DNA of 64,000 nt from Desulfobacter sp. (GTDB lineage: Bacteria > Desulfobacterota > Desulfobacteria > Desulfobacterales > Desulfobacteraceae), in assembly GCA_028768525.1 (NCBI GenBank), contig CP054837.1:3406001-3470000 (forward strand). Reading direction: 5' to 3'. This document shows positions 44,874 through 53,989 of the stretch, piece by piece (within the stretch, counting starts at the first letter, position 1; each line of letters starts with the position of its first letter). The notes beneath the pieces were generated by a model. It had not been told where the DNA came from and ran no database searches. It saw nothing but the letters and a program-made list of their open reading frames with translations. A program made the translations under genes and the position numbers.

Positions 44874-46979
44874 ATGGCGATCTTCATTGAAAAGCATATC
44901 TGGAAAGTATTTTTTGGACTGCTTGCCCTGTTTGCCGGCGGGTTCCTGTGGTTTTTCACGGCATATCAGGAATGGGCCGTCCGGGAGGCCGGGGAACGGC
45001 TTTCGGAAGATGCCCGGGTGATTGCCGGTTCGCTGTGGCGGTATGAAACGCCGCCGATGGCGTATCTGGAACTGGCCGCCCGGTCGAATCATTATAGGTT
45101 TCTGCAGGTGTTTGATGATGCCGAAGAGGTCTATGCCCAGGTGCCGGGACCCGGTCCCGGGCCGCTGGACGAAGTGCTGGCCGGGGCCGGCCTGCTGCCG
45201 GTGCGGCGGCTGGAGGAGACGGTACGGTATGGAAAGCTGGACATCGGCAGGATTGTTGTACAATGGCAGAACAGGTCGGTATTTGTCCATTTTTATCTGC
45301 TGGTGTGCATGGGGCTGCTGTTTATCGGTGTCTGGTTTTTCTTTCGGCTTTATCTTGCTGGGAAAACCCTCAAGGCGCGGGTCATGGCGCGCACCGCGGA
45401 TCTCAAGGAGAGCCAGGACAGGCTCCAGGCCATACTGGACAATGCCGAGACCATCATTTACCTCAAGGATATACAGGGGCGGTATATGACAGTGAACCGG
45501 CGGTTTGAAACCCTGTTCAGGGTTGATCGGTCGGAAATATACGGACTTATGGACCATGATATATTCCCGGAGGAGATTGCTGCCGCCTTCCAGAGCAACG
45601 ATAGAAAAATCCTTGAAACCCGGGCCTCCCTGCAGTTTGAGGAATCGGCGCCGGGGCCGGACGGAGAGTTGAGGGAGTATGTGTCGGTGAAGTTCCCCTT
45701 GAAAAAGGCGGACGGATCAATTTATGCCCTCTGCGGAATTTCAACGGATATCACTGACATGAAATTGGCGGATCTGGAACGCCGCCGCCTGCGAAATTAT
45801 TTATTCAATATCATCGATTCCATGCCGTCGGTGCTCATCGGCGTGGATTCCCAGGGAAGGATTACCCTGTGGAACAGGCGGGCCGAAGAGGTGTCGGGGG
45901 CGTCTGCCCAGGAAGCCATGGGCCTTCCCCTGGAACAGGTATACAAAGGGCTGGAGACCCGGATGGAGACAGTGAGGAAGGCCATCCGTACCCAGGCGGT
46001 ACAGCAGCATAAAAAGCAGACCGTGCCTGACCATGGGAGTACGGTTTATGAGGATATTACCGTATTTCCCCTCACCGGCGAGGGGGTGGCGGGGGCCGTT
46101 ATCCGGGTGGATGATGTCACGGACCAGGTCCGGCTGGAGGAGATGATGATTCAGTCGGAGAAAATGCTTTCCGTGGGGGGACTGGCCGCCGGCATGGCCC
46201 ATGAGATCAATAATCCCCTGGCCGGTATCATGCAGACGGCCAATGTTCTGACCCTCCGCCTTGAGGATATCGAGATGGCGGCAAACCAGAAGGCCGCCCG
46301 GGAGATCGGGGTCTCTTTGGCCCATATCCGTGCCTTTATGGAAAAAAGGGGGATCTTTAAGATGCTCACGGCCATCAACGAGTCCGGGATAAGGGTGAAG
46401 GAAATTGTGAACAATATGCTCAGTTTCGCCAGAAAGAGCAATGCCTCCGTCTCTTCCCACAACCCCGGGGAACTCATGGACCGGATCCTGGACCTGGCGG
46501 CAACGGATTATGACCTCAAAAAACAATATGATTTTAAAGCCATAAAGATCATTAAAGAATACGATCCCAATCTGCCCATGGTGCCCTGCGAAGGGGCCAA
46601 GATTCAGCAGGTGATTCTGAATATCCTGCGCAACGGGGCCCAGGCCATGGTGGAGGGCAATACTGAGGCGCCCTGCTTTACCCTGAGGATGTCCGTTGAG
46701 AAAGGTGCCGGAATGCTGAGGATAGAAATACAGGACAACGGTCCGGGTATGGACCGGGCGGTGCGGAAGCGGATTTTCGAACCCTTTTTTACCACCAAGC
46801 CCACCGGGGTGGGAACGGGACTGGGCCTCTCGGTTTCCTATTTTATTATTACAGAAAACCACGGCGGCACCATGGGCGTCACCTCGGCCCCGGGAAAGGG
46901 GAGTAATTTCATTATCCGGCTGCCCCTGGCAGCGCAACGGTCCAGGCGGGCCCGGCAGGGGGGCCAAGATGGGGGCTGA
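44874..46979 (+). CDS. Membrane sensor histidine kinase (double PAS)
   Basis: 701 residues from the ATG at 44874, directly after the stop of the small secreted protein. TM1 (VFFGLLALFAGGFLWFF) and TM2 (VHFYLLVCMGLLFIGVWFFF) enclose a periplasmic sensor of about 110 residues. Two PAS domains follow (about 185-305 and 310-420), then HisKA with GMAHEINNPLAGI and an unusually extended H-box region, and HATPase with DNGPGM and GVGTGLGLSV. It overlaps the next gene by 11 bases. It forms the entry of a three-protein phosphorelay. Confidence 0.9.
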   Translation: MAIFIEKHIWKVFFGLLALFAGGFLWFFTAYQEWAVREAGERLSEDARVIAGSLWRYETPPMAYLELAARSNHYRFLQVFDDAEEVYAQVPGPGPGPLDEVLAGAGLLPVRRLEETVRYGKLDIGRIVVQWQNRSVFVHFYLLVCMGLLFIGVWFFFRLYLAGKTLKARVMARTADLKESQDRLQAILDNAETIIYLKDIQGRYMTVNRRFETLFRVDRSEIYGLMDHDIFPEEIAAAFQSNDRKILETRASLQFEESAPGPDGELREYVSVKFPLKKADGSIYALCGISTDITDMKLADLERRRLRNYLFNIIDSMPSVLIGVDSQGRITLWNRRAEEVSGASAQEAMGLPLEQVYKGLETRMETVRKAIRTQAVQQHKKQTVPDHGSTVYEDITVFPLTGEGVAGAVIRVDDVTDQVRLEEMMIQSEKMLSVGGLAAGMAHEINNPLAGIMQTANVLTLRLEDIEMAANQKAAREIGVSLAHIRAFMEKRGIFKMLTAINESGIRVKEIVNNMLSFARKSNASVSSHNPGELMDRILDLAATDYDLKKQYDFKAIKIIKEYDPNLPMVPCEGAKIQQVILNILRNGAQAMVEGNTEAPCFTLRMSVEKGAGMLRIEIQDNGPGMDRAVRKRIFEPFFTTKPTGVGTGLGLSVSYFIITENHGGTMGVTSAPGKGSNFIIRLPLAAQRSRRARQGGQDGG

Positions 46980-49458
46980 TACCTGCAAAATACTTGTCAT
47001 TGACGATGAGCGGGCCATCTGCCAGAGTTTCTCCTATTATTTGGAAGACCGGGGGTATGAGGTCCTGACCGCGGAAAACGGCCGGACCGGGCTGGAGATC
47101 ATGACGGCCCAAAGACCGGACCTGGTGCTTCTGGACCTGCGGATGCCCGAGGTGGACGGGCTGGAAGTGCTGCAAAAGGGCAAGGTCATTATGCCGGAAG
47201 TCCCCATGATCGTCATTTCCGGGGCCAAACGCATCGGGAATGTGGTCCGGGCCCTGAGATACGGTGCCTGGGATTATATTGAAAAGCCGGTGCAGGATTT
47301 CTCCATCCTGGGGCATTCGGTGGAAAAGGCCCTGGAAAAGGCCAGGCTGGTCAGGGAAAACCGGGAATACCAGGCCCACCTTGAGCAGATGGTCAGGGAG
47401 CGGACCCAGGCGCTTGAAATCGCCAACACCAATCTCTCCCATATCAACAACCGGCTGCGGAAAATTGTGAAAACCACCCAGGGGCTGACCAGTTGCCAGA
47501 AGCTGGACCAGTTTTCGGAAATGATCCTTGAGGAATTTGCCGAACAGATGGGGGCTTACGGCGGCAGCCTGTATATGCTTGAAGAGGGGCGGCTTCGGCT
47601 GAAGCATGTCCTGGATCCGGGCCATGCCCCGTCCGCCCTTGATCTGCCCCTTGACGGCAACACGGCGCTGGGAAGGGTGATGGAAACGGGACAGCCGTTG
47701 CTGATTCAGGACATAGACAGGGCCAGGGACCTGACCCCCAGCAGGTGGAAGGGGTACAAGGACGGATCCGCCCTGGTTTTTCCCATCAAGGACACAGAGG
47801 GCATGACCGTGGGAACCATTACCCTGCACAGTAAAAACGATCCGCCCTTTGTTGACCAGGACAAGGAAATCGGTGCCATCCTGGCCTCCTATTCCTGCGA
47901 GACCCTGAGGGCGGTCAAGGCCTTTGAGGAGGTTCAGAAAAGCGAGCACCGGTACCGGACCCTGTTTGAAAAGGCCAATGACGCCATTTTTATGGTAGAT
48001 AAACACTCGGGCCGGTATATCGACGCCAACCGGGCGGCCGAGGAATTGACGGGGCGGTCCATTAAAACATTGAAACAACTCTCCGTCCACGATGTGGCCC
48101 CGCCTGAACTGGCAGAGAGTTACCTGTCCGGAACAACCGAATCCGGCCCTGTGGACCTGGGGGCGGTAACCTATATCCGGCCGGACAAATCCGCCCGCAC
48201 CGCCCGGGTGAGCTGCGTTCCCCTGGACAAGGAGACCATGATCGGTATAGCCCGGGATATTACCCAGGACCTGGAAATGGAAAAACAGCTCCGCCAGTCC
48301 AGGAAAATGGAAGCCATCGGCACCCTGGCCGGCGGGATTGCCCATGATTTCAATAATATTCTCTCCGGTATTTTCGGATATGCCCAGCTGGCGGAAATGA
48401 ACCTGGGCAAACCCGATGCCGCCAGGAAAAACCTTGAACAGGTGGTCAAAGGGGCGGAACGGGCCGGCGAACTGGTCCAGCAGGTGCTGACCTTCAGCCG
48501 CCAGGCCGAGCATGAACTGCGGCCCCTCAAGCTCTATCTCATTGTCAAGGAGACCTTGAAATTCCTCCGTTCCTCCATACCGGCCAGCATTGAAATTGTG
48601 GAGCGGGTCAATAGTCAAGGCATGGCCATGGCCGACACCACCCAGATCCACCAGGTGATCATGAATCTGTGCACCAACGCCTCCCATGCCATGGCAGAGG
48701 GCGGCGGCATGCTCACGGTCTCCCTGGAGGATGTGGATGCGGGGTGGGAGGAGGTGAAGGACGGCTGCATGCCGGGCAGGTACATCCGGTTGGAAATCCG
48801 GGATACGGGCAAGGGAATCGGCGAGGATATTCTGGACCGGATCTTTGACCCCTATTTTACCACCAAGGAAATCGGCCAGGGCACAGGACTGGGCCTGGCC
48901 GTTGTGGGCGGGATCGTCAAGAAGCACCGAGGATTCATCACCGTTGACAGCCGAATGGGGGACGGTGCCGTGTTCAGGGTGTTTTTCCCCCGGGCCGAAT
49001 CTCCAGCCCCCCAGGCCGCGGTCCGGCCCAATGGGGGGCCGGCTGCTGGGTCTGAGCGGATCATGATGGTGGAGGATGAAGCGCCCATACGCAAAGCCAA
49101 CCAGAGTATCCTTGAACAGATGGGCTACCGGGTTGCAGGATTTGGAGACGGGGAGTCGGCCCTGGAGGCCTTTGAGGCCGCCCCGGAGCGGTTTGACCTG
49201 GTCATCACGGACATGACCATGCCCAGGATGAACGGTGATGAACTGTCCCGGAAAATTCTGTCCCTGAAAAAGGAGATGCCCATCATCCTCTGTACGGGAT
49301 TCCATGAAACATTTACCAAGGAAGCCGCCCTGGCATTGGGCATCCGCCGGTATCTCCAGAAACCCGTGACCGGAAATGTGCTGGCCCGGGTGATCCGGCA
49401 GGTGCTGGCCGGAAACCAAAAAGACAACGAAGGAAAAGACAGTGAACCAGGCAGATAA
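46969..49458 (+). CDS. Hybrid kinase: REC-GAF-PAS-HisKA-HATPase-REC
   Basis: 829 residues, no membrane helix. An N-terminal receiver (VIDDERAICQ, LVLLDLRMPEVDG, EKPVQ) leads through a coiled coil to a GAF domain (about 175-310) and PAS (about 325-430). HisKA (GGIAHDFNNILSG), HATPase (DTGKGI, GQGTGLGLAVV) and a C-terminal receiver (MVEDEAPIRK, LVITDMTMPRMNG, LQKPVTG) follow. An internal kinase with receivers at both ends suits the middle of a phosphorelay between the membrane kinase upstream and the single receiver downstream. Confidence 0.9.
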   Translation: MGADTCKILVIDDERAICQSFSYYLEDRGYEVLTAENGRTGLEIMTAQRPDLVLLDLRMPEVDGLEVLQKGKVIMPEVPMIVISGAKRIGNVVRALRYGAWDYIEKPVQDFSILGHSVEKALEKARLVRENREYQAHLEQMVRERTQALEIANTNLSHINNRLRKIVKTTQGLTSCQKLDQFSEMILEEFAEQMGAYGGSLYMLEEGRLRLKHVLDPGHAPSALDLPLDGNTALGRVMETGQPLLIQDIDRARDLTPSRWKGYKDGSALVFPIKDTEGMTVGTITLHSKNDPPFVDQDKEIGAILASYSCETLRAVKAFEEVQKSEHRYRTLFEKANDAIFMVDKHSGRYIDANRAAEELTGRSIKTLKQLSVHDVAPPELAESYLSGTTESGPVDLGAVTYIRPDKSARTARVSCVPLDKETMIGIARDITQDLEMEKQLRQSRKMEAIGTLAGGIAHDFNNILSGIFGYAQLAEMNLGKPDAARKNLEQVVKGAERAGELVQQVLTFSRQAEHELRPLKLYLIVKETLKFLRSSIPASIEIVERVNSQGMAMADTTQIHQVIMNLCTNASHAMAEGGGMLTVSLEDVDAGWEEVKDGCMPGRYIRLEIRDTGKGIGEDILDRIFDPYFTTKEIGQGTGLGLAVVGGIVKKHRGFITVDSRMGDGAVFRVFFPRAESPAPQAAVRPNGGPAAGSERIMMVEDEAPIRKANQSILEQMGYRVAGFGDGESALEAFEAAPERFDLVITDMTMPRMNGDELSRKILSLKKEMPIILCTGFHETFTKEAALALGIRRYLQKPVTGNVLARVIRQVLAGNQKDNEGKDSEPGR

Positions 49459-49831
49459 TATTCCGGGATCCATTCTCATTGTTGATGATGAGCACTATGT
49501 CAGACAGAGTTTTATGTTTTTCTTTGAAGACCGGCTCTGGGATGTCTTTTCCGCGGAGAGCGGGGAAGAGGCCCTTGATATGCTTGAACACCGGCCATGC
49601 AATGCCGCCGTTGTGGATATCCGCATGGGCGGGATGGACGGTGAGACCTTTATTAGGAAAACCCTGGCCCTGTACCCGGAAATGGTCTTTGTCATCTGTA
49701 CCGGCTCCCCCGAGTTCGGGATTTCCACTGACCTGTGTAAAAATCCCCGGGTGGCGGACCGGGTCTTTTCCAAGCCCGTGGACCGGATTGAAGACCTGGA
49801 AGATGCCGTTTTGGCGCTTTTATCACCGTAA
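49442..49831 (+). CDS. Stand-alone receiver-domain response regulator
   Basis: 129 residues from GTG 49442, overlapping the hybrid-kinase gene. It is receiver only: IVDDEHYVRQ (acidic pair), AAVVDIRMGGMDG (phospho-Asp), CTGSPE and FSKPVDRI (Lys). No output domain is present, so it acts as a shuttle or on a protein partner. It is the last gene of this signalling cluster, 359 bases before the cytochrome gene. Confidence 0.88.
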   Translation: MNQADNIPGSILIVDDEHYVRQSFMFFFEDRLWDVFSAESGEEALDMLEHRPCNAAVVDIRMGGMDGETFIRKTLALYPEMVFVICTGSPEFGISTDLCKNPRVADRVFSKPVDRIEDLEDAVLALLSP

Positions 49832-50190
49832 CCCCAAGGGGGGCCCCATTCGCCCCGAGCTGATTTCAGGGTATCCCGGAGGTTTGTGGCCGCCGCGGGA
49901 TGCCGGTCCATGAACCGGCGGCTGAATATCAGATCCTTATCTCTGGCAGGCAAGACCGGGGATCGGTTGATGATATGGCTCAGCCGCCTGTCACGGCGGG
50001 CACGCCCTAAAAAAATCTTGACACGGTTTGCCAATGGCACTATGACCTGAATAGTTCTGTTTTTTCCGGATCTGCGTTGAATTTCGATTCTTTCTATTTC
50101 TGACGCCGGGCTTCCCGCTCATTTCTCTCCCTGTCTGCATCAGTTTAACGCAAGACCCATTATTTCATCCGATATCGCCGGAGGCGTTCC
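49832..50190. other. Intergenic region upstream of the cytochrome-rhodanese pair
   Basis: The stretch contains GCCGGT-CCATGA-ACCGGC (49902-49919), a small inverted repeat that may end the upstream signalling operon, and the promoter listed separately. The leader from the promoter to the cytochrome start is about 140 bases. I recognise no riboswitch in it. Confidence 0.5.
50018..50046 (+). promoter_or_regulatory. Sigma-70-type promoter with palindrome in the spacer
   Basis: TTGACA (50018-50023), a 17-base spacer, then TATGAC (50041-50046). The spacer contains the palindrome TGCCA-A-TGGCA at 50029-50039, placed so that a bound repressor would block polymerase. It is the best promoter candidate for the downstream cytochrome gene. 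Confidence 0.55.
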
Positions 50191-51507
50191 ATGACGGGTA
50201 TCACGATCAGGTTGTCGGTTCTTTTTGTCTATCTTTTTTTATCGCTTTCCCCTGTATCTGCCGGCCAGAGCCAGTGCATCACCTGCCATACGGATCTTAA
50301 GAAATTGATCCGCCTGTGCTGGGAGGTTGAAAAGATCAAGCCCAAGCCACCGGAATCTGCTGAAAACAGCGGAGAGGGATGAGGCGGTCCCCTGGCTCCG
50401 TTGGAGCTGTACCAGAAAATCTACGTGGATCCAGCATTCCTGGAAACGGACCATGGCCAAATCCCCTGCCAGGACTGCCATGGGGGCAGCCCTGGGGATG
50501 GTAACTGGCAGACCGCCCACACCGGCCTGGTCAGGGATCCCAGCCTTAAATCCCCTGCCGGGGCCTGCGGGGACTGCCATGAAGAGATCGCGGCCTCAGC
50601 CGTAAGCAGCCTCCACTATACCCTGGCGCCGGTGTTCGACGCCGTGTTAACGCGCACGGACCCATCTGATTTAACGGTGGGCGAAAAATTGAAACCGGCA
50701 ATGGGCAGGCATTGCGGCAGCTGCCATGCCAGCTGCGGCCAATGCCATATCAGCCGCCCGGATTATGTGAAAGGGGGGTTTTTGTCCAAGCATCATTTTG
50801 TAAAAACACCGGCCATGGAGACCACCTGCGCCTCCTGCCACGGGGGGCGGGTCTTTGCCGAATTTACAGGGGAAAACGAGGACTTTTCGCCGGACCTCCA
50901 TTTTGAGGATGAGGAGATGGCCTGTACCCACTGCCACACGGGCGGGGAAATGCATGCGGCCCAGGGAAAGGCGTCAAACCGTTTCGGCCTGAAGCAGCGG
51001 CCGGGATGCAGGCAGTGCCACGCGCCGGTCTTTTCTGGGGAGGCAACCAATACGGCCCACGAGAATCACATTGAGAAGCTCGACTGCCGGGTCTGCCATG
51101 CCCAGGCCTATAAAAATTGTGCCTCCTGCCATGTGGGGACGGATAAACAGGGGCTTCCCTATTTTAAATGCAAAAAGACCGAATACGGGTTCAAGATCGG
51201 ATTGAATCCGGACCGGAGCCCCTCCAGGCCCTGGGAATATGTCCTGGTGCGCCAGGTGCCGGTGGAGCCGGATACCTTTAAATTCTACGGCGCCGGCCTG
51301 GGCCGGTTCGACAGCCGCCCCACCTGGAAACCAACATCGCCGCATACTATCCTGAAAGAAACGCCCCAGAACCGGAGCTGCAATCACTGCCACGGCAACA
51401 CCGCCCTCTTTTTAACGGAAGAGGACCTGGCCCCGGGCAGGGCAGCAGCCAATAAAAACGTGCTTGTACCCCTGGATAGGATCCCGGAAAAGATTCCGGA
51501 TAATTAG
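50191..51507 (+). CDS. Candidate selenocysteine-containing undecahaem c-type cytochrome (in-frame TGA read as Sec64)
   Basis: The ATG at 50191 has GGAGG six bases before it. A signal peptide (ITIRLSVLFVYLFLSLSPVSA) and a first haem motif CITCH are followed by an in-frame TGA at 50380-50382. The same frame then stays open to 51507 with ten more CxxCH motifs (CQDCH, CGDCH, CGSCH, CGQCH, CASCH, CTHCH, CRQCH, CRVCH, CASCH, CNHCH). The second part lacks any signal peptide, so one 438-residue periplasmic protein is the natural reading. The context is GEG-U-GG. A SECIS-like hairpin follows the TGA. Established: the host encodes a Sec formate dehydrogenase. Alternatives are a nonsense mutation or sequencing error. 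A rhodanese gene follows 24 bases later. Confidence 0.7.
50380..50408 (+). promoter_or_regulatory. Candidate bacterial SECIS element
   Basis: After the TGA (50380-50382) come 11 bases, then the stem GGCTCC (50394-50399) with loop GTT (50400-50402) and GGAGCT (50403-50408): five Watson-Crick pairs plus one G-U. CTGG/CCAG (50392-50395 and 50412-50415) offers an alternative outer stem. The loop begins with G, 17 bases from the UGA, which fits known bacterial SECIS geometry. The formate dehydrogenase hairpin in this window has 18. Confidence 0.65.
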
Positions 51508-51531
51508 GAAACCATAAAGGAGGAAGAAAAC

Positions 51532-52101
51532 ATGAAAAAAGCATCTGCAATCCTGTTAATGGTTGTTTTTGCGGTATCAACGGCCTGGGCCGGTTATGCC
51601 TATAAGGCCAACAAGGATCACCTGGGCGGCAATCTTACGCCGGTGGAAGCCTTTAAAATGATGGAAAAGGACCCGGAACACACCTTTCTGGTGGACTGCC
51701 GGACCCGGGCCGAGTACCAGTATGTGGGCCATCCCGTGGGCGCGTATAACGTCCCCCTGCGTTTTTTGTCGGCCAAGCCCGGCAAAAAGGGATATGTGGA
51801 AGTGAGCAACCCGGATTTTGCCAAGGCGCTGCTGGCCCGGTTCAATCCCGAGACCGATACCCTGATCATCCTCTGCCGCAGCGGCAACCGGAGCTGCACG
51901 GCCTGCAACGAGGCCATCAAGGCCGGATTTAACGAGGGGAAGGTTTTCAATATGATGGGCGGGTTTGAAGGGGGGAAAAACAAAAATAAAAACAGCATTT
52001 TCCACGGTCAGCGCTGGGCCGGGGGCTGGAAGCTGGAAGGCCTGCCCTGGACCTATAAGATGAAAAAGGACCTCATGTACCAGCCGGATTTTAAGGGTTA
52101 A
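51532..52101 (+). CDS. Periplasmic rhodanese-like sulfurtransferase
   Basis: 189 residues with a signal peptide (KKASAILLMVVFAVSTAWA) and RBS AAGGAGGAAG. It has one rhodanese domain: LVDCRTRAEYQYVGHPVGA, then the active-site loop ILCRSGNRS with Cys115 as sulfur-accepting residue; further Cys in SCTACN follow at once. Rhodaneses carry persulfide (or perselenide) sulfur. It follows the candidate selenocysteine cytochrome and surely shares its transcript. Together they suggest periplasmic sulfur or selenium oxyanion or polysulfide redox work (inference). Confidence 0.88.
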   Translation: MKKASAILLMVVFAVSTAWAGYAYKANKDHLGGNLTPVEAFKMMEKDPEHTFLVDCRTRAEYQYVGHPVGAYNVPLRFLSAKPGKKGYVEVSNPDFAKALLARFNPETDTLIILCRSGNRSCTACNEAIKAGFNEGKVFNMMGGFEGGKNKNKNSIFHGQRWAGGWKLEGLPWTYKMKKDLMYQPDFKG

Positions 52102-52261
52102 AATTGTTTTTTGCCCCAATTTTAAGCCCCCCCGAATGAGAGATTCTATGTTCAGGTGTAAATTTGCCCAGATGCAAGGCCTAAGCAACAGTGAAACCGG
52201 AGCGCACTGCAGTACGTGGGGATTTCAGTGTTGTGCATCAACCCGGCAGATGGGGGACCGC

Positions 52262-52311
52262 CTAAACATAAAAAGAGCCGGTGCAGGAAAGGAGGTCCCT
52301 GCACCGGCTCT
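52262..52311 (-). terminator. Rho-independent terminator of ilvC
   Basis: A 14-base perfect stem: 52274-52287 pairs with 52298-52311 (AGAGCCGGTGCAGG and its complement). On the minus strand it is followed by CTTTTTATGTTT. It lies 55 bases after the ilvC stop. Confidence 0.9.
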
Positions 52312-52366
52312 GTTCTAACCCGTGAATGCCCCGGGGTATGGGCGGCCCCGGGGAAGGCAAATGGGG

Positions 52367-53839
52367 TTAGCGGATGGCTTTCATGGCGCCCATGTATCCC
52401 CGCAGTTTTTTGCCCACCACCTCAACGGAGGTGCTGCGGATGGCGTCGTTGACCTGGATGAGGCGGATATTGTCGCAGCCGTTGTCGGCAAGATCCAGCC
52501 CCCGGCCGATGACGTCGGTGTCAACGGTTTTCATGAACTCGGCCAGCATGGGCACGGCCTTGTGGGCAAAGAGGTAGCAGCCGTATTCGGCCGTATCTGA
52601 AATCACCACATTCATTTCATAGAGCTTCTTCCGGGCAATGAGGTTGGCGATCAGCGGTGTCTCGTGGAGGGATTCGTAATAGGCGGATTCCTCGATGATG
52701 CCGGCGGATACCATGGTATCGTATGCCAGCTCCACCCCGGCCTTGATCATGGCCACCATGAGGATCCCATTGTCAAAGTATTCCTGTTCGGGGATATCTG
52801 CCTCCTGGCATGCGGAGTTTTCAAAGGGGGTTTCAGCGGTTTCCCCCCGCCATTTGAGCAGATTGGCATCCCCGGCGGCCCAGTCTTCCATCATGGTTTT
52901 GGAGAAATCCCCGGTCATGATGTCGTCCATGTGCTTGTTGAACAGGGGAGTGAGGATGGCTTTGATCTCTTCGGCCAGGTCAAAGGCCTTGATTTTGGCC
53001 GGGTTGGAGAGGCGGTCCATCATGTTGGTGATGCCACCGTGTTTCAGGGCTTCGGTGACGGTTTCCCAACCGTATTGGACCAGCTTTGAGGCATAGCCCG
53101 CATCAACCCCTTTTTCGATCATCTTGTCGTAGCAGAGCAGGGAGCCCATCTGCAGCATTCCGCAGAGGATGGTCTGTTCGCCCATGAGGTCCGATTTTAC
53201 TTCGGCCACAAAGGAGGACTGCAGGACCCCGGCCTTGTGACCGCCGGTGCCGGCGGCATAGGCCTTGGCCAGTTCCAGGCCCTCGCCCCTGGGATCGTTT
53301 TCCCGGTGGACGGCAATGAGGGTGGGCACGCCGAATCCTCTTTTGTACTCTTCCCGGACTTCGGTGCCAGGTGATTTTGGGGCCACCATGATAACGGTGA
53401 GGTCTTCCCTGATCTGCATGCCCTCTTCAACGATGTTGAAGCCGTGGGAGTAGGAGAGGCAGGCATCCTTTTTCATCAGGGGCATGACGGCCTCGATGAC
53501 GTTGGAGTGCTGTTTGTCCGGGGTGAGGTTGATGACCAGGTCGGCGTCGGGCAGCATCTTTTCATAGGTGTCCACGGCAAACCCGTTTTCCGTGGCGTTT
53601 TTCCAGGACTGCCGCTGTTCTTTGATGGCGGCTTCCCTGAGGGTGTAGGAGACATTCAGGCCGGAATCACGCAGGTTCAGCCCCTGGTGAAGGCCCTGGG
53701 CACCGCAGCCCACGATGACGATTTTTTTGCCTTTCAGCGCTTCGACCCCGTTGAATTCAGAGGGGTCCATGAATCTGCACTGGGAAAGTTCTTCCAACTG
53801 AAGCCTTAATGGAAGGGTGTTGAAATAATTGGTGCCCAT
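52367..53839 (-). CDS. ilvC: Ketol-acid reductoisomerase, long (class II) form
   Basis: 490 residues, the length of the enterobacterial long form. The start (NYFNTLPLRLQLEELSQCRFM) matches that class. The NADPH-binding site is KKIVIVGCGAQGLHQGLNL, and the duplicated C-terminal knotted domain carries the metal-binding acidic residues (e.g. DLMGEQTILCG). It converts acetolactate to dihydroxy-isovalerate in valine/isoleucine synthesis. It stands alone but is divergent from an IlvY-type regulator with an operator palindrome between them, and is followed by a strong terminator. Confidence 0.96.
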   Translation of the reverse strand: MGTNYFNTLPLRLQLEELSQCRFMDPSEFNGVEALKGKKIVIVGCGAQGLHQGLNLRDSGLNVSYTLREAAIKEQRQSWKNATENGFAVDTYEKMLPDADLVINLTPDKQHSNVIEAVMPLMKKDACLSYSHGFNIVEEGMQIREDLTVIMVAPKSPGTEVREEYKRGFGVPTLIAVHRENDPRGEGLELAKAYAAGTGGHKAGVLQSSFVAEVKSDLMGEQTILCGMLQMGSLLCYDKMIEKGVDAGYASKLVQYGWETVTEALKHGGITNMMDRLSNPAKIKAFDLAEEIKAILTPLFNKHMDDIMTGDFSKTMMEDWAAGDANLLKWRGETAETPFENSACQEADIPEQEYFDNGILMVAMIKAGVELAYDTMVSAGIIEESAYYESLHETPLIANLIARKKLYEMNVVISDTAEYGCYLFAHKAVPMLAEFMKTVDTDVIGRGLDLADNGCDNIRLIQVNDAIRSTSVEVVGKKLRGYMGAMKAIR

Positions 53840-53914
53840 AATTTGTCTCCTTAAATAGTCAATTAAAAGTCATAAGCACAATGGCGTATTTCTTTTGTTG
53901 CGTCAAATGAATCG

Positions 53915-53935
53915 TTTGCAATATAATGTTGCAAA
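53915..53935. promoter_or_regulatory. IlvY operator palindrome
   Basis: TTTGCAA-TATAATG-TTGCAAA, a perfect seven-base inverted repeat with seven-base spacer, in the 150-base gap between ilvC and ilvY. In enterobacteria IlvY binds TTGCAA-type palindromes at the same divergent junction and activates ilvC with acetolactate. Confidence 0.75.
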
Positions 53936-53989
53936 TATCGGGATGTGAGGTTAGAATCAAAGGGAATATTTGACTGAAAGCGAGGTGCC

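Noticed and set aside
46912..49479. 855-codon open frame on the minus strand opposite the hybrid kinase gene
   Set aside because: It is Pro/His/Gly-rich with no family motif and mirrors the codon bias of the plus-strand gene, whose domains are all intact.
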